Source: Winogradskyella echinorum (GTDB lineage: Bacteria; Bacteroidota; Bacteroidia; Flavobacteriales; Flavobacteriaceae). Taken from it: a DNA stretch of 64,000 bases. Both the position numbers and the translations under genes were made by a program. Position 1 is the first letter of the stretch, and the number at the start of each line of letters is the position of its first letter. The stretch spans positions 248,001-312,000 of the forward strand of contig NZ_JACOQD010000001.1 of the NCBI RefSeq assembly GCF_014297365.1, written 5' to 3'. A model generated the notes under the pieces. That model ran no database searches, was not told the DNA's origin, and was given only the letters and a program-made list of their open reading frames with translations. Shown here piece after piece: positions 30,926 through 40,773 of this stretch.

Positions 30926-31708
30926 TTGGAAAACTTACAACTTTGGGATTTTAGATTTATAGACTTCGTGGATGTTTTCTTAGTTGCCATTCTTTTGTAT
31001 TATATCTATAAACTTGTAAAAGGTACAGTGGCTATCAATATTTTTATTGGTATTCTTATCATTTATTTTGCATGGAGATTGACCGATTACCTAGAAATGC
31101 ATATGCTTTATAGCATTTTCGATGGTTTTATGAAAGTTGGTATTATTGCCTTAATTGTTGTCTTTCAACCAGAAATACGTAAGTTTCTATTAATGGTTGG
31201 CTCTACCAATATAGGTGGAAAGAAAAGCTTATTTAAAAACTTTAAGTTTCTTAAAAACGACGACCAAACTTCTACTGATGTTGATGCTATCATTAATGCT
31301 TGCAATAAAATGGGAGCTACTAATACTGGCGCTTTAATTGTCATAGAACGTAATAACAATTTAGATTTTCTTACAAATACAGGTGATGAAATGAATATCC
31401 TCGTTTCTCAACCAATAATAGAAAGTATCTTTTTTAAAAATAGTCCTTTACACGATGGTGCCATAATAATAGATAATAATGTGGTAAAAGCAACACGTGT
31501 TATTCTACCTGTAAATAACGAAAAAAACATTCCAGAACGTTTTGGTTTACGTCATAGAGCTGCAGTTGGTATCACTGAAAAAACAGATGCATTAGCACTT
31601 TGTGTAAGTGAAGAAACGGGTCAAATTTCTTATATAAAAGGTGGTGAATTTGTAATGTTTAAAGATACTGATGAGCTTACAAAAAAAATAAAAGAAGATT
31701 TAGGCTAG
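30926..31708 (+). CDS. cdaA: Diadenylate cyclase (CdaA/DacA type)
   Basis: This 260-residue protein has three N-terminal membrane helices (about residues 12-85) and a DisA_N cyclase domain with both catalytic motifs: DGA at 177-179 (SPLHDGAII) and RHR at 209-211 (FGLRHRAAVG). It makes cyclic di-AMP. The start is a TTG at 30926 (MENLQLWDF), giving the family length. Its stop overlaps the GTG of the DUF3667 gene by one base, so these are coupled. Confidence 0.95.
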   Translation: MENLQLWDFRFIDFVDVFLVAILLYYIYKLVKGTVAINIFIGILIIYFAWRLTDYLEMHMLYSIFDGFMKVGIIALIVVFQPEIRKFLLMVGSTNIGGKKSLFKNFKFLKNDDQTSTDVDAIINACNKMGATNTGALIVIERNNNLDFLTNTGDEMNILVSQPIIESIFFKNSPLHDGAIIIDNNVVKATRVILPVNNEKNIPERFGLRHRAAVGITEKTDALALCVSEETGQISYIKGGEFVMFKDTDELTKKIKEDLG

Positions 31709-32496
31709 TGAATTGCAAAAACTGTCATAAAGTACTTAATAATACTCAAAGATTCTGTGATGAATGTGGGGCAAAAGTGATACAAAATCGTTTAACTCCT
31801 AAAGTCTTAGCCGCTCAAGTAAATGAGCAATTTATATCTATTGACAACAAGTTCTTACGCACTTTTATAGACCTTTTTAAGAAACCTGAAGAAGTAATCG
31901 ATGGATACATTCATGGTACAAGAAAGAAATATATAGATGTGCTACAGTATTTTGCCATCTCATTAACTTTGGCAGGTATCCAAGTATTTCTAATGACCAC
32001 CTTTTTTAGAGATGCTTTAGATTTTGAGTCAGAATTTCTCAATACAATTGCAGAGGCTCCTGGTAATGAAAACAATCCTTTTTTAAACTCAGATTTTGAA
32101 AGCACAAGCAAATATCAAGGTCTTATATATATCGTCATGGTGCCTTTCTCTGCAATTGGCTCTTGGATTGTTTATTATTTCTTAGGTGATAAACGCTATA
32201 ATTTTACTGAGCATTTGGTGCTTAATTTATATTACTCTGCTCAAATTATAATAATTACTGCTATTTTAAGTATCCTATTTTTAATCTTTGGATTAAATTA
32301 CTTAATAGTTTCAACAATAATCACCATTCCTACTTTTATCTATTTTTGGTATGTTTTAAAGCGTCTTTTTAAAGAAGGTTTTTGGGAAACCACAGCAAAA
32401 TTTATTTTGGTAATGTTAGTTTATATTTTTGCATTTATATTGATGATGCTAATAGTTGGTTTAATAATAGGAATGGTAATTTACCTTAATAAATGA
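31708..32496 (+). CDS. DUF3667 membrane protein, paralogue 1
   Basis: This 262-residue protein has an N-terminal zinc ribbon (CKNCHKVL ... CDECG, four cysteines in residues 3-21), then RLTPKVLAAQ, a conserved amphipathic region and about five membrane helices. It matches the DUF3667 family, whose function is unknown. It uses GTG 31708, overlapping the last base of cdaA, and overlaps its own paralogue by an ATGA. Tandem duplication within the cdaA transcript is evident from the shared CGxKVI.NRLT core. Confidence 0.85.
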   Translation: MNCKNCHKVLNNTQRFCDECGAKVIQNRLTPKVLAAQVNEQFISIDNKFLRTFIDLFKKPEEVIDGYIHGTRKKYIDVLQYFAISLTLAGIQVFLMTTFFRDALDFESEFLNTIAEAPGNENNPFLNSDFESTSKYQGLIYIVMVPFSAIGSWIVYYFLGDKRYNFTEHLVLNLYYSAQIIIITAILSILFLIFGLNYLIVSTIITIPTFIYFWYVLKRLFKEGFWETTAKFILVMLVYIFAFILMMLIVGLIIGMVIYLNK

Positions 32497-33299
32497 ATTG
32501 TAAAAACTGCCAAACCGAATTACAAGAACAAGACGACTACTGCTTAAAATGTGGCGGAAAAGTGATTAGAAACCGATTAACGCTAAAGAATCTTTTTACA
32601 CACCTAAGCGAGACGTTTTTTAATTACGATAATAAGTTATTAAGAACCATAGTTTCTTTAATCACAAAACCAGAAACTGTTATTAGTAGTTATGTTGAAG
32701 GTGTTAGAAAACGATTTGTTAATCCTATTAGTTTTTTTGGTCTTTCTCTTACTCTTGCTGGTATTTCAATTTTTTTAATAAAGAAATTTTATCTAGAATA
32801 CTTTGACTTGCAAGCTTGGATGATGAATCTCGAAATATTTTCGAATGAAGCTGCTCAGCAAGCCTTGGCCAACTACTCTACTAGCGACTCTATGGAATAT
32901 AGTTCGTTAATTTTTTCTGCCATAATACCTGTTTTTGCTCTTTTGTCTTGGATAGTTTTTTATGATAAAAAGTATAATCTTACTGAGCATATTGTAATTT
33001 ATTTATACAGTATGTCATTATATTCTATACTGAGTATAATTATTGGTCAATTAATCCTCTTAATTATACCAAACTATTATATTTCATTTGTATTTTTAAG
33101 TTATCCAGTAATACTACTATATCATTGTTTTTTACTCAAACGCCTATTTAAATTAAGCTTTTCCGAAACAATTTTAAAAACCTTTTTGTTCCTAGTACTT
33201 TTTATTATTTGTTATATTATATTTGGAATAATATCTTTTGTAATAGGTTTAATTACAGGCACTTTTGATCTCAATAATTTTAAACCAAAAAGTAGTTAG
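32493..33299 (+). CDS. DUF3667 membrane protein, paralogue 2
   Basis: This 268-residue protein has the same plan as its upstream neighbour: zinc ribbon CKNCQTEL ... CLKCGGKVIRNRLT, then a LSETFFNYDNKLLRT segment and five to six hydrophobic helices. It overlaps the first paralogue by four bases. It ends head-to-head with the ABC exporter gene (the stops overlap by 4 bases at 33296-33299). Function is unknown. Confidence 0.85.
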   Translation: MNCKNCQTELQEQDDYCLKCGGKVIRNRLTLKNLFTHLSETFFNYDNKLLRTIVSLITKPETVISSYVEGVRKRFVNPISFFGLSLTLAGISIFLIKKFYLEYFDLQAWMMNLEIFSNEAAQQALANYSTSDSMEYSSLIFSAIIPVFALLSWIVFYDKKYNLTEHIVIYLYSMSLYSILSIIIGQLILLIIPNYYISFVFLSYPVILLYHCFLLKRLFKLSFSETILKTFLFLVLFIICYIIFGIISFVIGLITGTFDLNNFKPKSS

Positions 33300-35062
33300 G
33301 CAGATTCAGCCTTTAAAAACTGGACTTCATAAAGATTTTTGTAGTAACCACTTTCTTTTTCAAGGAGTGATTTGTGTGTACCCATTTCTACAATTTCACC
33401 AGCATCCATAACAATAATTTTATCTGCTTGCTGTATTGTAGCTAATCTATGAGCTATAACAATTGAGGTTCTACCTTCTGTAATCTTATCTGTAGCGTCT
33501 TGTATCAACTGCTCTGAATACGAATCTACTGAAGAAGTAGCTTCATCTAAAATTAAAATACTTGGATTAGTTACGTAAGCTCGTAAAAATGAAATTAACT
33601 GACGTTGACCAGAAGATAACATAACTCCACGCTCTTTTACATTGTAGTGATAACCACCTGGTAAACTCGAAATAAATTCGTGAATACCAATAGCTTTAGC
33701 TGCTTTTATGACATCTGCTTCCGTAATAGCATCATTATTTAATGTAATGTTATTAAGTATGGTATCAGCAAAAAGGAACACATCTTGTAAAACCACTGCT
33801 ATTTGATTTCTAAGTGAACTTAAAGTGGTATCTTTTATATCAGTACCATCTATCCTTATGGTGCCAGAATTAATTTCATAAAAACGATTCAATAGATTTA
33901 TAATAGTTGATTTTCCGGCACCTGTTGCCCCTACTATTGCTATAGTTTCACCAGATTTTACCCGAAAAGAAATCCCTTTTAAAACCTCTTCATCTTTAAT
34001 ATAAGAGAATCTTACATTATTAAATTCTATATCACCTTTAAAATGACTGGCTTCAATGGTACCAGCATCGTCAATATTAGAATTTGTATCTAATACTTTA
34101 AAGACACGGTCTGCAGCGACCATTCCCATTTGCAACGTATTAAACTTATTTGCAATTTGATACAATGGTCTAAATAACATTGGGATGAACATGGTAAAAG
34201 CAATTAAATCACCTAAAGATGCTGTTTGCCCTACGACAGTATTTAAACCACCAATCCATATAACTGCTCCCATGGTCAATGATGACACAAATTCTGCAAT
34301 AGGAAAGAAGATAGAATTATACCAAACAGTTTTTAACCAACCTTTTTTATGACGTTCATTTATAGTCTTAAATTTCTTATACTCCGTCGTTTCACGAGTG
34401 AATAACTGTAGTATCTTCATACCAGTAACACGCTCTTGCACAAAGGAATTTAAGTTAGATACTTCCGTACGTACATCTTCAAATGCACGTTTCATATATT
34501 TTTGAAAAATCTTGGTTGCAATGACTATTATTGGCATAGTTACGAGCACTATAAGTGTCAACTTCCAATTCATAAATAGCATAAATCCGGCAACTACGGC
34601 CATTTTTAAAATATCGCTAAATATCATAAAAAGACCTTGACCAAAAATGTCTGCAATTCGCTCCATATCAGTTACGGCTCTTGTAATTAAAACCCCTACT
34701 GAAGACTTATCAAAATAAGTCATTTTAAATTTAAGCATATGGTTAAATAACTTAACACGTATGTCTTTAACCACCGATTGCCCTAACCAACTTGCATAAT
34801 AAATAAATAACAATTGACAAATCACTTCTACAATAAGGAGTGCAAGCATTAAAACTATGTAGATAACGAAACCATCATACTTTTTTTCTGCGATTTGCGT
34901 ATCAATTGCTTGTTGAAGCACATAAGGTCTTAACGCTCCAAACACTGCCAAACCAATAACACAAAATAGAGAAATAACAAATACCGTACGATAAGGTTTT
35001 ATGTACTGTAATAGTCGCTTAAAAAGCGTAACATCAAATATTTTTTTCTTCTCTTCTGCCAT
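33296..35062 (-). CDS. ABC exporter, fused membrane-ATPase (MsbA/MDR type)
   Basis: This 588-residue half-transporter has a six-helix type I exporter domain (residues about 20-310) and a nucleotide-binding domain with Walker A GATGAGKST, signature LSSGQRQL, Walker B ILILDEATSSVD and switch His IVIAHRLAT. It probably exports lipids or drugs as a homodimer. I use ATG 35062 (MAEEKKKIF) rather than the GTG two codons upstream, because that GTG lies at the edge of a palindrome (35069-35086). It is downstream of truA in the same direction. Confidence 0.93.
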   Translation of the reverse strand: MAEEKKKIFDVTLFKRLLQYIKPYRTVFVISLFCVIGLAVFGALRPYVLQQAIDTQIAEKKYDGFVIYIVLMLALLIVEVICQLLFIYYASWLGQSVVKDIRVKLFNHMLKFKMTYFDKSSVGVLITRAVTDMERIADIFGQGLFMIFSDILKMAVVAGFMLFMNWKLTLIVLVTMPIIVIATKIFQKYMKRAFEDVRTEVSNLNSFVQERVTGMKILQLFTRETTEYKKFKTINERHKKGWLKTVWYNSIFFPIAEFVSSLTMGAVIWIGGLNTVVGQTASLGDLIAFTMFIPMLFRPLYQIANKFNTLQMGMVAADRVFKVLDTNSNIDDAGTIEASHFKGDIEFNNVRFSYIKDEEVLKGISFRVKSGETIAIVGATGAGKSTIINLLNRFYEINSGTIRIDGTDIKDTTLSSLRNQIAVVLQDVFLFADTILNNITLNNDAITEADVIKAAKAIGIHEFISSLPGGYHYNVKERGVMLSSGQRQLISFLRAYVTNPSILILDEATSSVDSYSEQLIQDATDKITEGRTSIVIAHRLATIQQADKIIVMDAGEIVEMGTHKSLLEKESGYYKNLYEVQFLKAESA

Positions 35063-35068
35063 GCTCAC

Positions 35069-35086
35069 TTTCCGCGAAAACGGAAA
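35069..35086. repeat. CGCG-centred palindromic element upstream of the ABC exporter
   Basis: TTTCCGCGAAAACGGAAA is an imperfect inverted repeat 7 bases before the exporter ATG, in the 35-base gap after truA. It has the look of a short interspersed palindrome and differs from the CTTTCGCGAAAG elements in the island. Confidence 0.55.
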
Positions 35087-35097
35087 TTTTTAACTTA

Positions 35098-35841
35098 TTA
35101 ATTCTTAATTGTATCTGGATAAACAATATTAACCAAATATAGTCCATGTGCGGGAACTGAAAACCCTGCTTCACTTCTATTCTTAGAAGCAATAATTTTA
35201 TGCAAATCTTTTGGCTTTATTTTTCCAAAGCCAATATTAACCATTGTACCAACAATAGCCCTTACCATATTACGTAAAAAACGATCTGCTGTAATTGTAA
35301 ATATAAGCTGATTAGAATTCTGAGTCCAAAAAGCCTCTTTTATATCACAATTATACGTTTTTACATCTGTATTACTTTTAGAAAAGCATTGAAAATCTTT
35401 ATACTCTAATAAGATTTTGCAAGCTTCATTCATAGCCTTAAGATCTAAAGGTAATTGTACCAGATAAGCAAAATCATAATCAAACACATTTTTTGAAGTT
35501 GAAATCTTATAATGGTACGTTCTACTTTTAGCATAAAACCTTGCATGAATTTCGGGCTTAACCTCAAAAATAGCTGCAATTGCAATGTCTTTTGGCAATA
35601 TAGAATTTAGTTTATTTACTAAATTATTGACTTCAAAATTACCTTCAAAATCAAAATGAGCAAACATTTGAGAAGCGTGCACTCCTGTATCTGTTCTACC
35701 AGCTCCCATAATAGAAATTTTAACTTTCAAAATAGTACTCAAAGCCTTTTCTATAACTTCTTGTACAGAAATAGCATTAGGCTGAATTTGCCAACCATGA
35801 TACGCTTTACCGTTATATGAAAGTTCAATGAAATATCGCAA
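35098..35841 (-). CDS. truA: tRNA pseudouridine(38-40) synthase TruA
   Basis: This 247-residue protein has the catalytic motif GAGRTDTGVHA with Asp 51, the RTYHYKI strand and the C-terminal RFLRNMVRAIVGT motif. It converts U38-U40 in tRNA anticodon stems to pseudouridine. Length is normal. It lies 35 bases upstream of the ABC exporter in the same direction and may share its transcript. Confidence 0.96.
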   Translation of the reverse strand: MRYFIELSYNGKAYHGWQIQPNAISVQEVIEKALSTILKVKISIMGAGRTDTGVHASQMFAHFDFEGNFEVNNLVNKLNSILPKDIAIAAIFEVKPEIHARFYAKSRTYHYKISTSKNVFDYDFAYLVQLPLDLKAMNEACKILLEYKDFQCFSKSNTDVKTYNCDIKEAFWTQNSNQLIFTITADRFLRNMVRAIVGTMVNIGFGKIKPKDLHKIIASKNRSEAGFSVPAHGLYLVNIVYPDTIKN

Positions 35842-35994
35842 TAGAAATCTTACTTTTGTAAAAGCACAAAGATAGGCTTATTCCTGTGAAATCGAAGATT
35901 CATGAATACCTTAACTTAAAATTAATAGATTATGAATAAGGCAGGAATCACGTTTACAAAAAAATTAAACTAATAATCGCTAAAGCGTTTACAT

Positions 35995-36489
35995 TTGAAA
36001 AAAATACTCTTATTATCAGATACGCATAGTTATATAGACGATGCTATACTAAAGTATGTAAAACAAGCAGATGAAGTTTGGCATGCTGGTGATATTGGCG
36101 ATTTAAAAGTAACAGACAGTATTAAGAAGCTTAAACCTTTAAAGGCAGTTTATGGTAACATTGATAATGCCGAAGTAAGAACAGAATTTCCGCTTCATAA
36201 TAGATTTAAATGCGAAGAAGTTGATGTATGGATTACACATATTGGTGGTTATCCTCCTAAATACAATAATCGTGTTAGAGAAGAATTACAATCTAATCCT
36301 CCCGATATTTTTATTACTGGACATTCTCACATTCTTAAAGTAATGCCAGATAAAAAACTGAATTTATTACACATGAATCCAGGAGCCGCTGGCAAACATG
36401 GATTTCATAAAGTAAGAACAATGCTACGATTTAAAATTGACGGAAAGCAAATAAAGGATTTGGAAGTTATTGAATTTGAAAAAAGATAA
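35995..36489 (+). CDS. YfcE/MJ0936-type metallophosphoesterase
   Basis: This 164-residue calcineurin-like phosphoesterase has all metal-ligand motifs: LSDTHSY (D8, H10), HAGDIGD, GNIDN, ITHIGG and GHSHI. The start is a TTG at 35995 (MKKILLLSDTH), which gives the family N-terminus. Family members hydrolyse phosphodiesters in vitro; the natural substrate is unknown. It ends at a strong terminator. Confidence 0.9.
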   Translation: MKKILLLSDTHSYIDDAILKYVKQADEVWHAGDIGDLKVTDSIKKLKPLKAVYGNIDNAEVRTEFPLHNRFKCEEVDVWITHIGGYPPKYNNRVREELQSNPPDIFITGHSHILKVMPDKKLNLLHMNPGAAGKHGFHKVRTMLRFKIDGKQIKDLEVIEFEKR

Positions 36490-36494
36490 AATAA

Positions 36495-36522
36495 AAAACC
36501 CAGACGGCAGCGTCTGGGTTTT
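36495..36522. terminator. Bidirectional terminator
   Basis: AACCCAGACG-gcag-CGTCTGGGTT is flanked by A- and T-runs. It ends the phosphoesterase transcript and the convergent DUF4293 gene. Confidence 0.93.
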
Positions 36523-36549
36523 TCACACTAATATACTAAGATTTTAGGT

Positions 36550-36960
36550 TCATCGTAATCGATCTACAGATTTTACAAGATCTTCATCCTTTTTAATAGC
36601 CTTGTTAGCCAAGACTAAACACACAATAGAAAAAATAGGAAGAAGAATCCCAATACCTTTCTCAGAAACGTTAGTTTCTCCAGATACATTTAGAGATTGA
36701 TAAACAAAGATTCCTAGTAAAACAAAGTTTAATAAGATATTAAGTCGTCCCATTACAAATTGAGACTTTCTATTTTTAAAACTAAATATTGAAATTAATG
36801 ACAGCAAGGCAGAACCCATAAATAGACTTAAATACATATAGTTATCTAAAGCAAATACTTTAGCACCTTCAGTGTTTGTCCATAAATGAAACACGAATAT
36901 TAGACCTGCTGAAATACCAGCTGCTAAAATTAAATAAAGTGTTTGTATCCGTTGAATCAT
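36550..36960 (-). CDS. DUF4293 membrane protein
   Basis: This 136-residue protein has four membrane helices. The start MIQRIQTLYLILAA and the ILLPIFSIVCLVLANKAIKKDE end (residues about 104-125) are typical of DUF4293, a Bacteroidota-specific family of unknown function often found upstream of rho, as here (divergent, 220 bases apart). Confidence 0.87.
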   Translation of the reverse strand: MIQRIQTLYLILAAGISAGLIFVFHLWTNTEGAKVFALDNYMYLSLFMGSALLSLISIFSFKNRKSQFVMGRLNILLNFVLLGIFVYQSLNVSGETNVSEKGIGILLPIFSIVCLVLANKAIKKDEDLVKSVDRLR

Positions 36961-37179
36961 ATCTTTTACTAAAAAAGCATTGCAAAATTAGTAGTTTATT
37001 TTTTAAAAAGATAGAAATTGTTTTAAAATAAAATCGTATTATTGCAATAGAAAGGCATAACGCACTGAGTTGTATCTTTCTAATCTTCCAAATTAATTTC
37101 ACTTTTTTTCTTTTTTTAAATCATCTAGAAAACATTGAATTAATAATATCAACATTATAATACATTATACTACATACGA

Positions 37180-38850
37180 ATGTTTGAAATTTCACAGTTA
37201 AAAGCTAAGAAGCTTCCTGAATTGCAGGACATAGCGAAACAACTAAAGGTACCAAAATACCGTACACAGAAAAAATTAGACTTGGTTTATCAAATTTTAG
37301 ATTACCAAGCTGCCAATCCAGATGCTATAAAAGGCAAGGTGGAATCTGAAACTCCTTCAGAACCAAAACAACAAAACAAACCACCTCAAAAAAGAACAAG
37401 GGTTCAACAAAAACCAAAAGAAAACAAAGAACAAAAGACTTTAGAATTTTCTGATAAAAAAGAAGAAACTAACACAAAGCCTCAAGAACGTAAACCCCAA
37501 GAGCGTAAACCTCAAGAGCGCAAGTCTCATACTGAAAAGTCTAATAAAGACAATCAGAATAAAAAAGGTAATGACAATAAGTCTAACGACCGTAAAGACG
37601 ATAATAGACGTTCTAACAACAATCAGAACAACGATAATAGACAAAACCGCTCTAAGGACGGAAATCGCAATAACAATCAAAAAAATAACGGCAATAAGGA
37701 TAATAGAAATCGTTACCGTGAGCCAGATTTTGAATTTGATGCCATTATCGAAAGTGAAGGTGTCTTAGATATTATGCAAGATGGTTATGGATTTTTAAGA
37801 TCATCGGATTATAATTACTTAACCTCTCCAGACGATATTTATGTATCGCAATCCCAGATTAGACTATTTGGTTTAAAAACAGGTGATACTGTTCTAGGAC
37901 ATGTAAGACCTCCTAAAGAAGGTGAAAAATACTTCCCTTTAATTAAGGTGAGTAAAATTAATGGTCAGAATCCTAATGTTGTTAGAGATAGAGTTGCGTT
38001 TGAACATTTAACACCTTTATTTCCACAAGAAAAATTCAATATAGCCGAAAAGCAAGCGACTATTTCTACACGTATTATGGATTTGTTTGCTCCTATAGGT
38101 AAAGGACAACGTGGTATGATTGTATCGCAACCAAAAACTGGTAAAACAATGTTACTAAAGGACGTTGCTAATGCCATTGCAGCAAATCATCCAGAAGTTT
38201 ATCAAATGATTTTATTAATTGATGAACGTCCTGAAGAGGTAACTGACATGCAACGTAATGTTCGTGGTGAAGTTATTGCTTCTACTTTTGATAAAGAGGC
38301 TCACGAGCATGTTAAGATTGCTAATATTGTTTTAGAAAAAGCAAAACGTTTAGTTGAGTGTGGACATGATGTAGTTATTTTATTAGATTCTATTACACGT
38401 TTAGCAAGAGCATATAACACTGTACAACCAGCATCTGGAAAGATACTTTCTGGTGGTGTTGATGCTAATGCATTACACAAACCAAAGCGTTTCTTTGGTG
38501 CCGCGCGTAACATAGAAAATGGTGGTTCTTTAACGATTATTGCAACTGCATTGACCGAAACAGGTTCTAAAATGGATGAAGTTATCTTCGAAGAATTCAA
38601 AGGAACTGGTAATATGGAATTACAGTTAGATCGTAAAATATCTAATCGTCGTATTTTCCCAGCTATCGATTTAACATCATCTAGTACAAGACGTGATGAT
38701 ATTCTATTAGATGAAACAACAATTCAAAGAATGTGGGTGATGCGTAAATACTTAGCAGACATGAATCCTGTTGAAGCTATGGAATTTATTAATGATCGAT
38801 TTAAACAAACAAAAAACAACGAAGAGTTTTTAATTTCTATGAATGGATAA
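37180..38850 (+). CDS. rho: Transcription termination factor Rho
   Basis: This 556-residue protein has Rho_N at residues 1-50. A low-complexity insertion of about 130 residues, rich in Asn, Lys, Arg, Gln and Asp (60-185), contains three tandem PQERK units. The OB-type RNA-binding domain ([14 protein letters not shown]) follows, then the ATPase with Walker A SQPKTGKT near 315, [13 protein letters not shown] and the Q/R-loop regions. The inserted basic tail is a known feature of Bacteroidota Rho. It terminates RNA synthesis and ends at its own intrinsic terminator. Confidence 0.97.
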   Translation: MFEISQLKAKKLPELQDIAKQLKVPKYRTQKKLDLVYQILDYQAANPDAIKGKVESETPSEPKQQNKPPQKRTRVQQKPKENKEQKTLEFSDKKEETNTKPQERKPQERKPQERKSHTEKSNKDNQNKKGNDNKSNDRKDDNRRSNNNQNNDNRQNRSKDGNRNNNQKNNGNKDNRNRYREPDFEFDAIIESEGVLDIMQDGYGFLRSSDYNYLTSPDDIYVSQSQIRLFGLKTGDTVLGHVRPPKEGEKYFPLIKVSKINGQNPNVVRDRVAFEHLTPLFPQEKFNIAEKQATISTRIMDLFAPIGKGQRGMIVSQPKTGKTMLLKDVANAIAANHPEVYQMILLIDERPEEVTDMQRNVRGEVIASTFDKEAHEHVKIANIVLEKAKRLVECGHDVVILLDSITRLARAYNTVQPASGKILSGGVDANALHKPKRFFGAARNIENGGSLTIIATALTETGSKMDEVIFEEFKGTGNMELQLDRKISNRRIFPAIDLTSSSTRRDDILLDETTIQRMWVMRKYLADMNPVEAMEFINDRFKQTKNNEEFLISMNG

Positions 38851-38875
38851 AACTTTTTAACCATATTTTAATTTA

Positions 38876-38907
38876 AAAACCTCGAATATTAAGTTCGAGG
38901 TTTTTTT
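38876..38907 (+). terminator. Terminator after rho
   Basis: AAACCTCGAA-tattaag-TTCGAGGTTT is followed by a run of T, 26 bases after the rho stop. Confidence 0.93.
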
Positions 38908-39084
38908 ATGGAATACATTATATCTTTACTAAATTTTAATTCAAAATAATACGTTAGTTTACTGAATATTTATTCTAATATTATTAAATTGATACTGAAT
39001 ATAATGTGGGCTAGAAATTAGTTTTTCTGCACGAATTAATAAAAATCAATTATTTTTAATTTTCACGCTTTAAAATAAATTATA

Positions 39085-39106
39085 TATATTTGTGTAATCG
39101 ATTACA
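39085..39106 (+). promoter_or_regulatory. Promoter plus LacI-type operator of the uronate catabolism operon
   Basis: TATATTTG (-7 element, 39085-39092) is followed without a gap by the perfect palindrome TGTAATCGATTACA (39093-39106); TTTC lies 20 bases upstream at -33. The operator would cover the transcription start, so binding should repress. It is 13 bases before the kduI ATG. Confidence 0.85.
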
Positions 39107-39119
39107 ATTTAAAATAATT

Positions 39120-39959
39120 ATGTCAAAATATACAACAAGATACGCATCAAATCCAGATTCTGTAAAAAACTATAATACCCAAGAATTACGTGATGAATTC
39201 CTTATTAAAAACGTTTTAAAAAAAGACGAACTAGAATGGGTCTATTCGCATTACGATAGGTTTATGACAGCAGGTGTTATGCCCATAAACAAATCGGTAG
39301 CTTTAGACACAATAGACCCCTTAAAAGCCAGTTTCTTTTTAGAACGTAGAGAACTAGGCATAATTAATATTGGTGGTTCTGGTATTATTACAGCAGACGG
39401 AGAAACTTACAACCTTGAGCACAAAGAAGCACTATATTTAGGTCAAGGCAATAAAGACGTGGTGTTTGCAAGTACATCATCAGATAATCCTGCTCAATTT
39501 TACTTAAACTCAACACCAGCTCATAAAAAGTTTCCTAATAAAAAAATAGGAACTAATGATGTTGAAGTTATACAATTAGGTGCACCAGAAACGGCAAATG
39601 CTAGAACATTAAGAAAATACATCGTTAACAGCGTCGTGGATGTTTGCCAATTACAAATGGGTATGACGACCATTAAAACAGGTAGTAGCTGGAACACGAT
39701 GCCAGCACACGTGCACGACAGACGTATGGAAGTTTATTTTTATTTTGAAGTACCAGAAGACCAAGCCGTTTGTCATTTTATGGGACAACCTCAAGAAACA
39801 CGTCATATTTGGATGGCAAATGGAGAAGCAGTAATTTCACCACCTTGGTCTATTCACTCAGGTTCTGGGACGTCTAGCTACTCATTTATTTGGGGAATGG
39901 CAGGTGAAAATTTAGACTATGGAGATATGGACGTCTGCAAGATTAACGAATTAAGATAA
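39120..39959 (+). CDS. kduI: 5-dehydro-4-deoxy-D-glucuronate isomerase (KduI)
   Basis: This 279-residue cupin-type enzyme converts 5-keto-4-deoxyuronate, the product of pectate lyase action, to 3-deoxy-D-glycero-2,5-hexodiulosonate. The metal-site region AHVHDRRMEVYFYFE (around residues 195-209) and HFMGQPQETRHIWM are typical. I use ATG 39120 (MSKYTTRYA); a TTG at 39090 would translate through the operator. It is first in an operon with kduD, uxaC, the TRAP transporter, uxaB and uxaA. Confidence 0.95.
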   Translation: MSKYTTRYASNPDSVKNYNTQELRDEFLIKNVLKKDELEWVYSHYDRFMTAGVMPINKSVALDTIDPLKASFFLERRELGIINIGGSGIITADGETYNLEHKEALYLGQGNKDVVFASTSSDNPAQFYLNSTPAHKKFPNKKIGTNDVEVIQLGAPETANARTLRKYIVNSVVDVCQLQMGMTTIKTGSSWNTMPAHVHDRRMEVYFYFEVPEDQAVCHFMGQPQETRHIWMANGEAVISPPWSIHSGSGTSSYSFIWGMAGENLDYGDMDVCKINELR

Positions 39960-39966
39960 TTCAATT

Positions 39967-40761
39967 ATGTCTATACAATTATTCGACTTATCAGGCAAAG
40001 TTGCCTTAATTACTGGCGGAACTCATGGTTTAGGAATGGCAATGGCAATGGGTCTTGGTAAAGCTGGAGCAACTTTGGTCATCAATGGAGCATCCTCGCA
40101 AGACAAATTAGATAAGGCCATAGCAAAATATAAAGCCGAAGGTTTAAATGCTTTTGGATATTTGTTTGATGTAACAGATGAGTCTAAAGTGATAACTAAC
40201 ATCACTAAAATTGAAAAGGAAGTTGGTGCCATTGATATCCTTGTAAATAATGCTGGCATAATTAAGAGAACACCTCTCGAAGATATGGAAGTAGAGGATT
40301 TTGAACAAGTTTTAAAGGTAGATTTAGTAAGTCCTTTTATTATGTCTAAGCATGTTATAAAAGGTATGATTAAACGTGGTGAAGGAAAAATTATAAACAT
40401 TTGCTCTATGATGAGCGAATTAGGAAGAAATACCGTTGGGGCTTATGCTGCAGCAAAAGGTGGCTTAAAAATGTTGACAAGAAATATGGCTACCGAATGG
40501 TCTAAACACAACGTGCAAGTTAATGGTATTGGTCCAGGCTATTTTGCCACCACACAAACAGAACCTATACGTGTAGATGGTCATCCGTTTAACGATTTTA
40601 TTGTAGGCAGAACACCAGCTGGTCGTTGGGGAGATCCCGAAGATTTGCAAGGAGCAGCAATATTTTTAGCTTCTAAAGCTAGTGATTTTGTTAGCGGACA
40701 AATTGTATATGTCGATGGTGGAATATTAGCAACCATAGGAAAACCTTCTAACGAAGACTAA
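39967..40761 (+). CDS. kduD: 2-deoxy-D-gluconate 3-dehydrogenase / KduD-type SDR
   Basis: This 264-residue short-chain dehydrogenase has the Rossmann motif TGGTHGLGMAMA (residues 16-27), NNAG near 91 and YAAAKGG near 160. With KduI it reduces the 2,5-diketo sugar to 2-keto-3-deoxygluconate. Gluconate 5-dehydrogenase is the closest alternative family. The position 7 bases after kduI supports KduD. Confidence 0.9.
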   Translation: MSIQLFDLSGKVALITGGTHGLGMAMAMGLGKAGATLVINGASSQDKLDKAIAKYKAEGLNAFGYLFDVTDESKVITNITKIEKEVGAIDILVNNAGIIKRTPLEDMEVEDFEQVLKVDLVSPFIMSKHVIKGMIKRGEGKIINICSMMSELGRNTVGAYAAAKGGLKMLTRNMATEWSKHNVQVNGIGPGYFATTQTEPIRVDGHPFNDFIVGRTPAGRWGDPEDLQGAAIFLASKASDFVSGQIVYVDGGILATIGKPSNED

Positions 40762-40773
40762 CCAACCAAACCA

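Noticed and set aside
37441..37768. Long frames antisense to and out of frame with the low-complexity part of rho
   Set aside because: The repetitive codon composition of the insertion keeps several frames open. The rho frame itself is full-length and well supported.
39090..39119. TTG start for kduI at 39090 (and similarly TTG 60450 for the GH28 gene)
   Set aside because: Both extensions translate through the operator palindrome and overlap the predicted -7 element and transcription start. The ATGs at 39120 and 60492 give normal N-termini.
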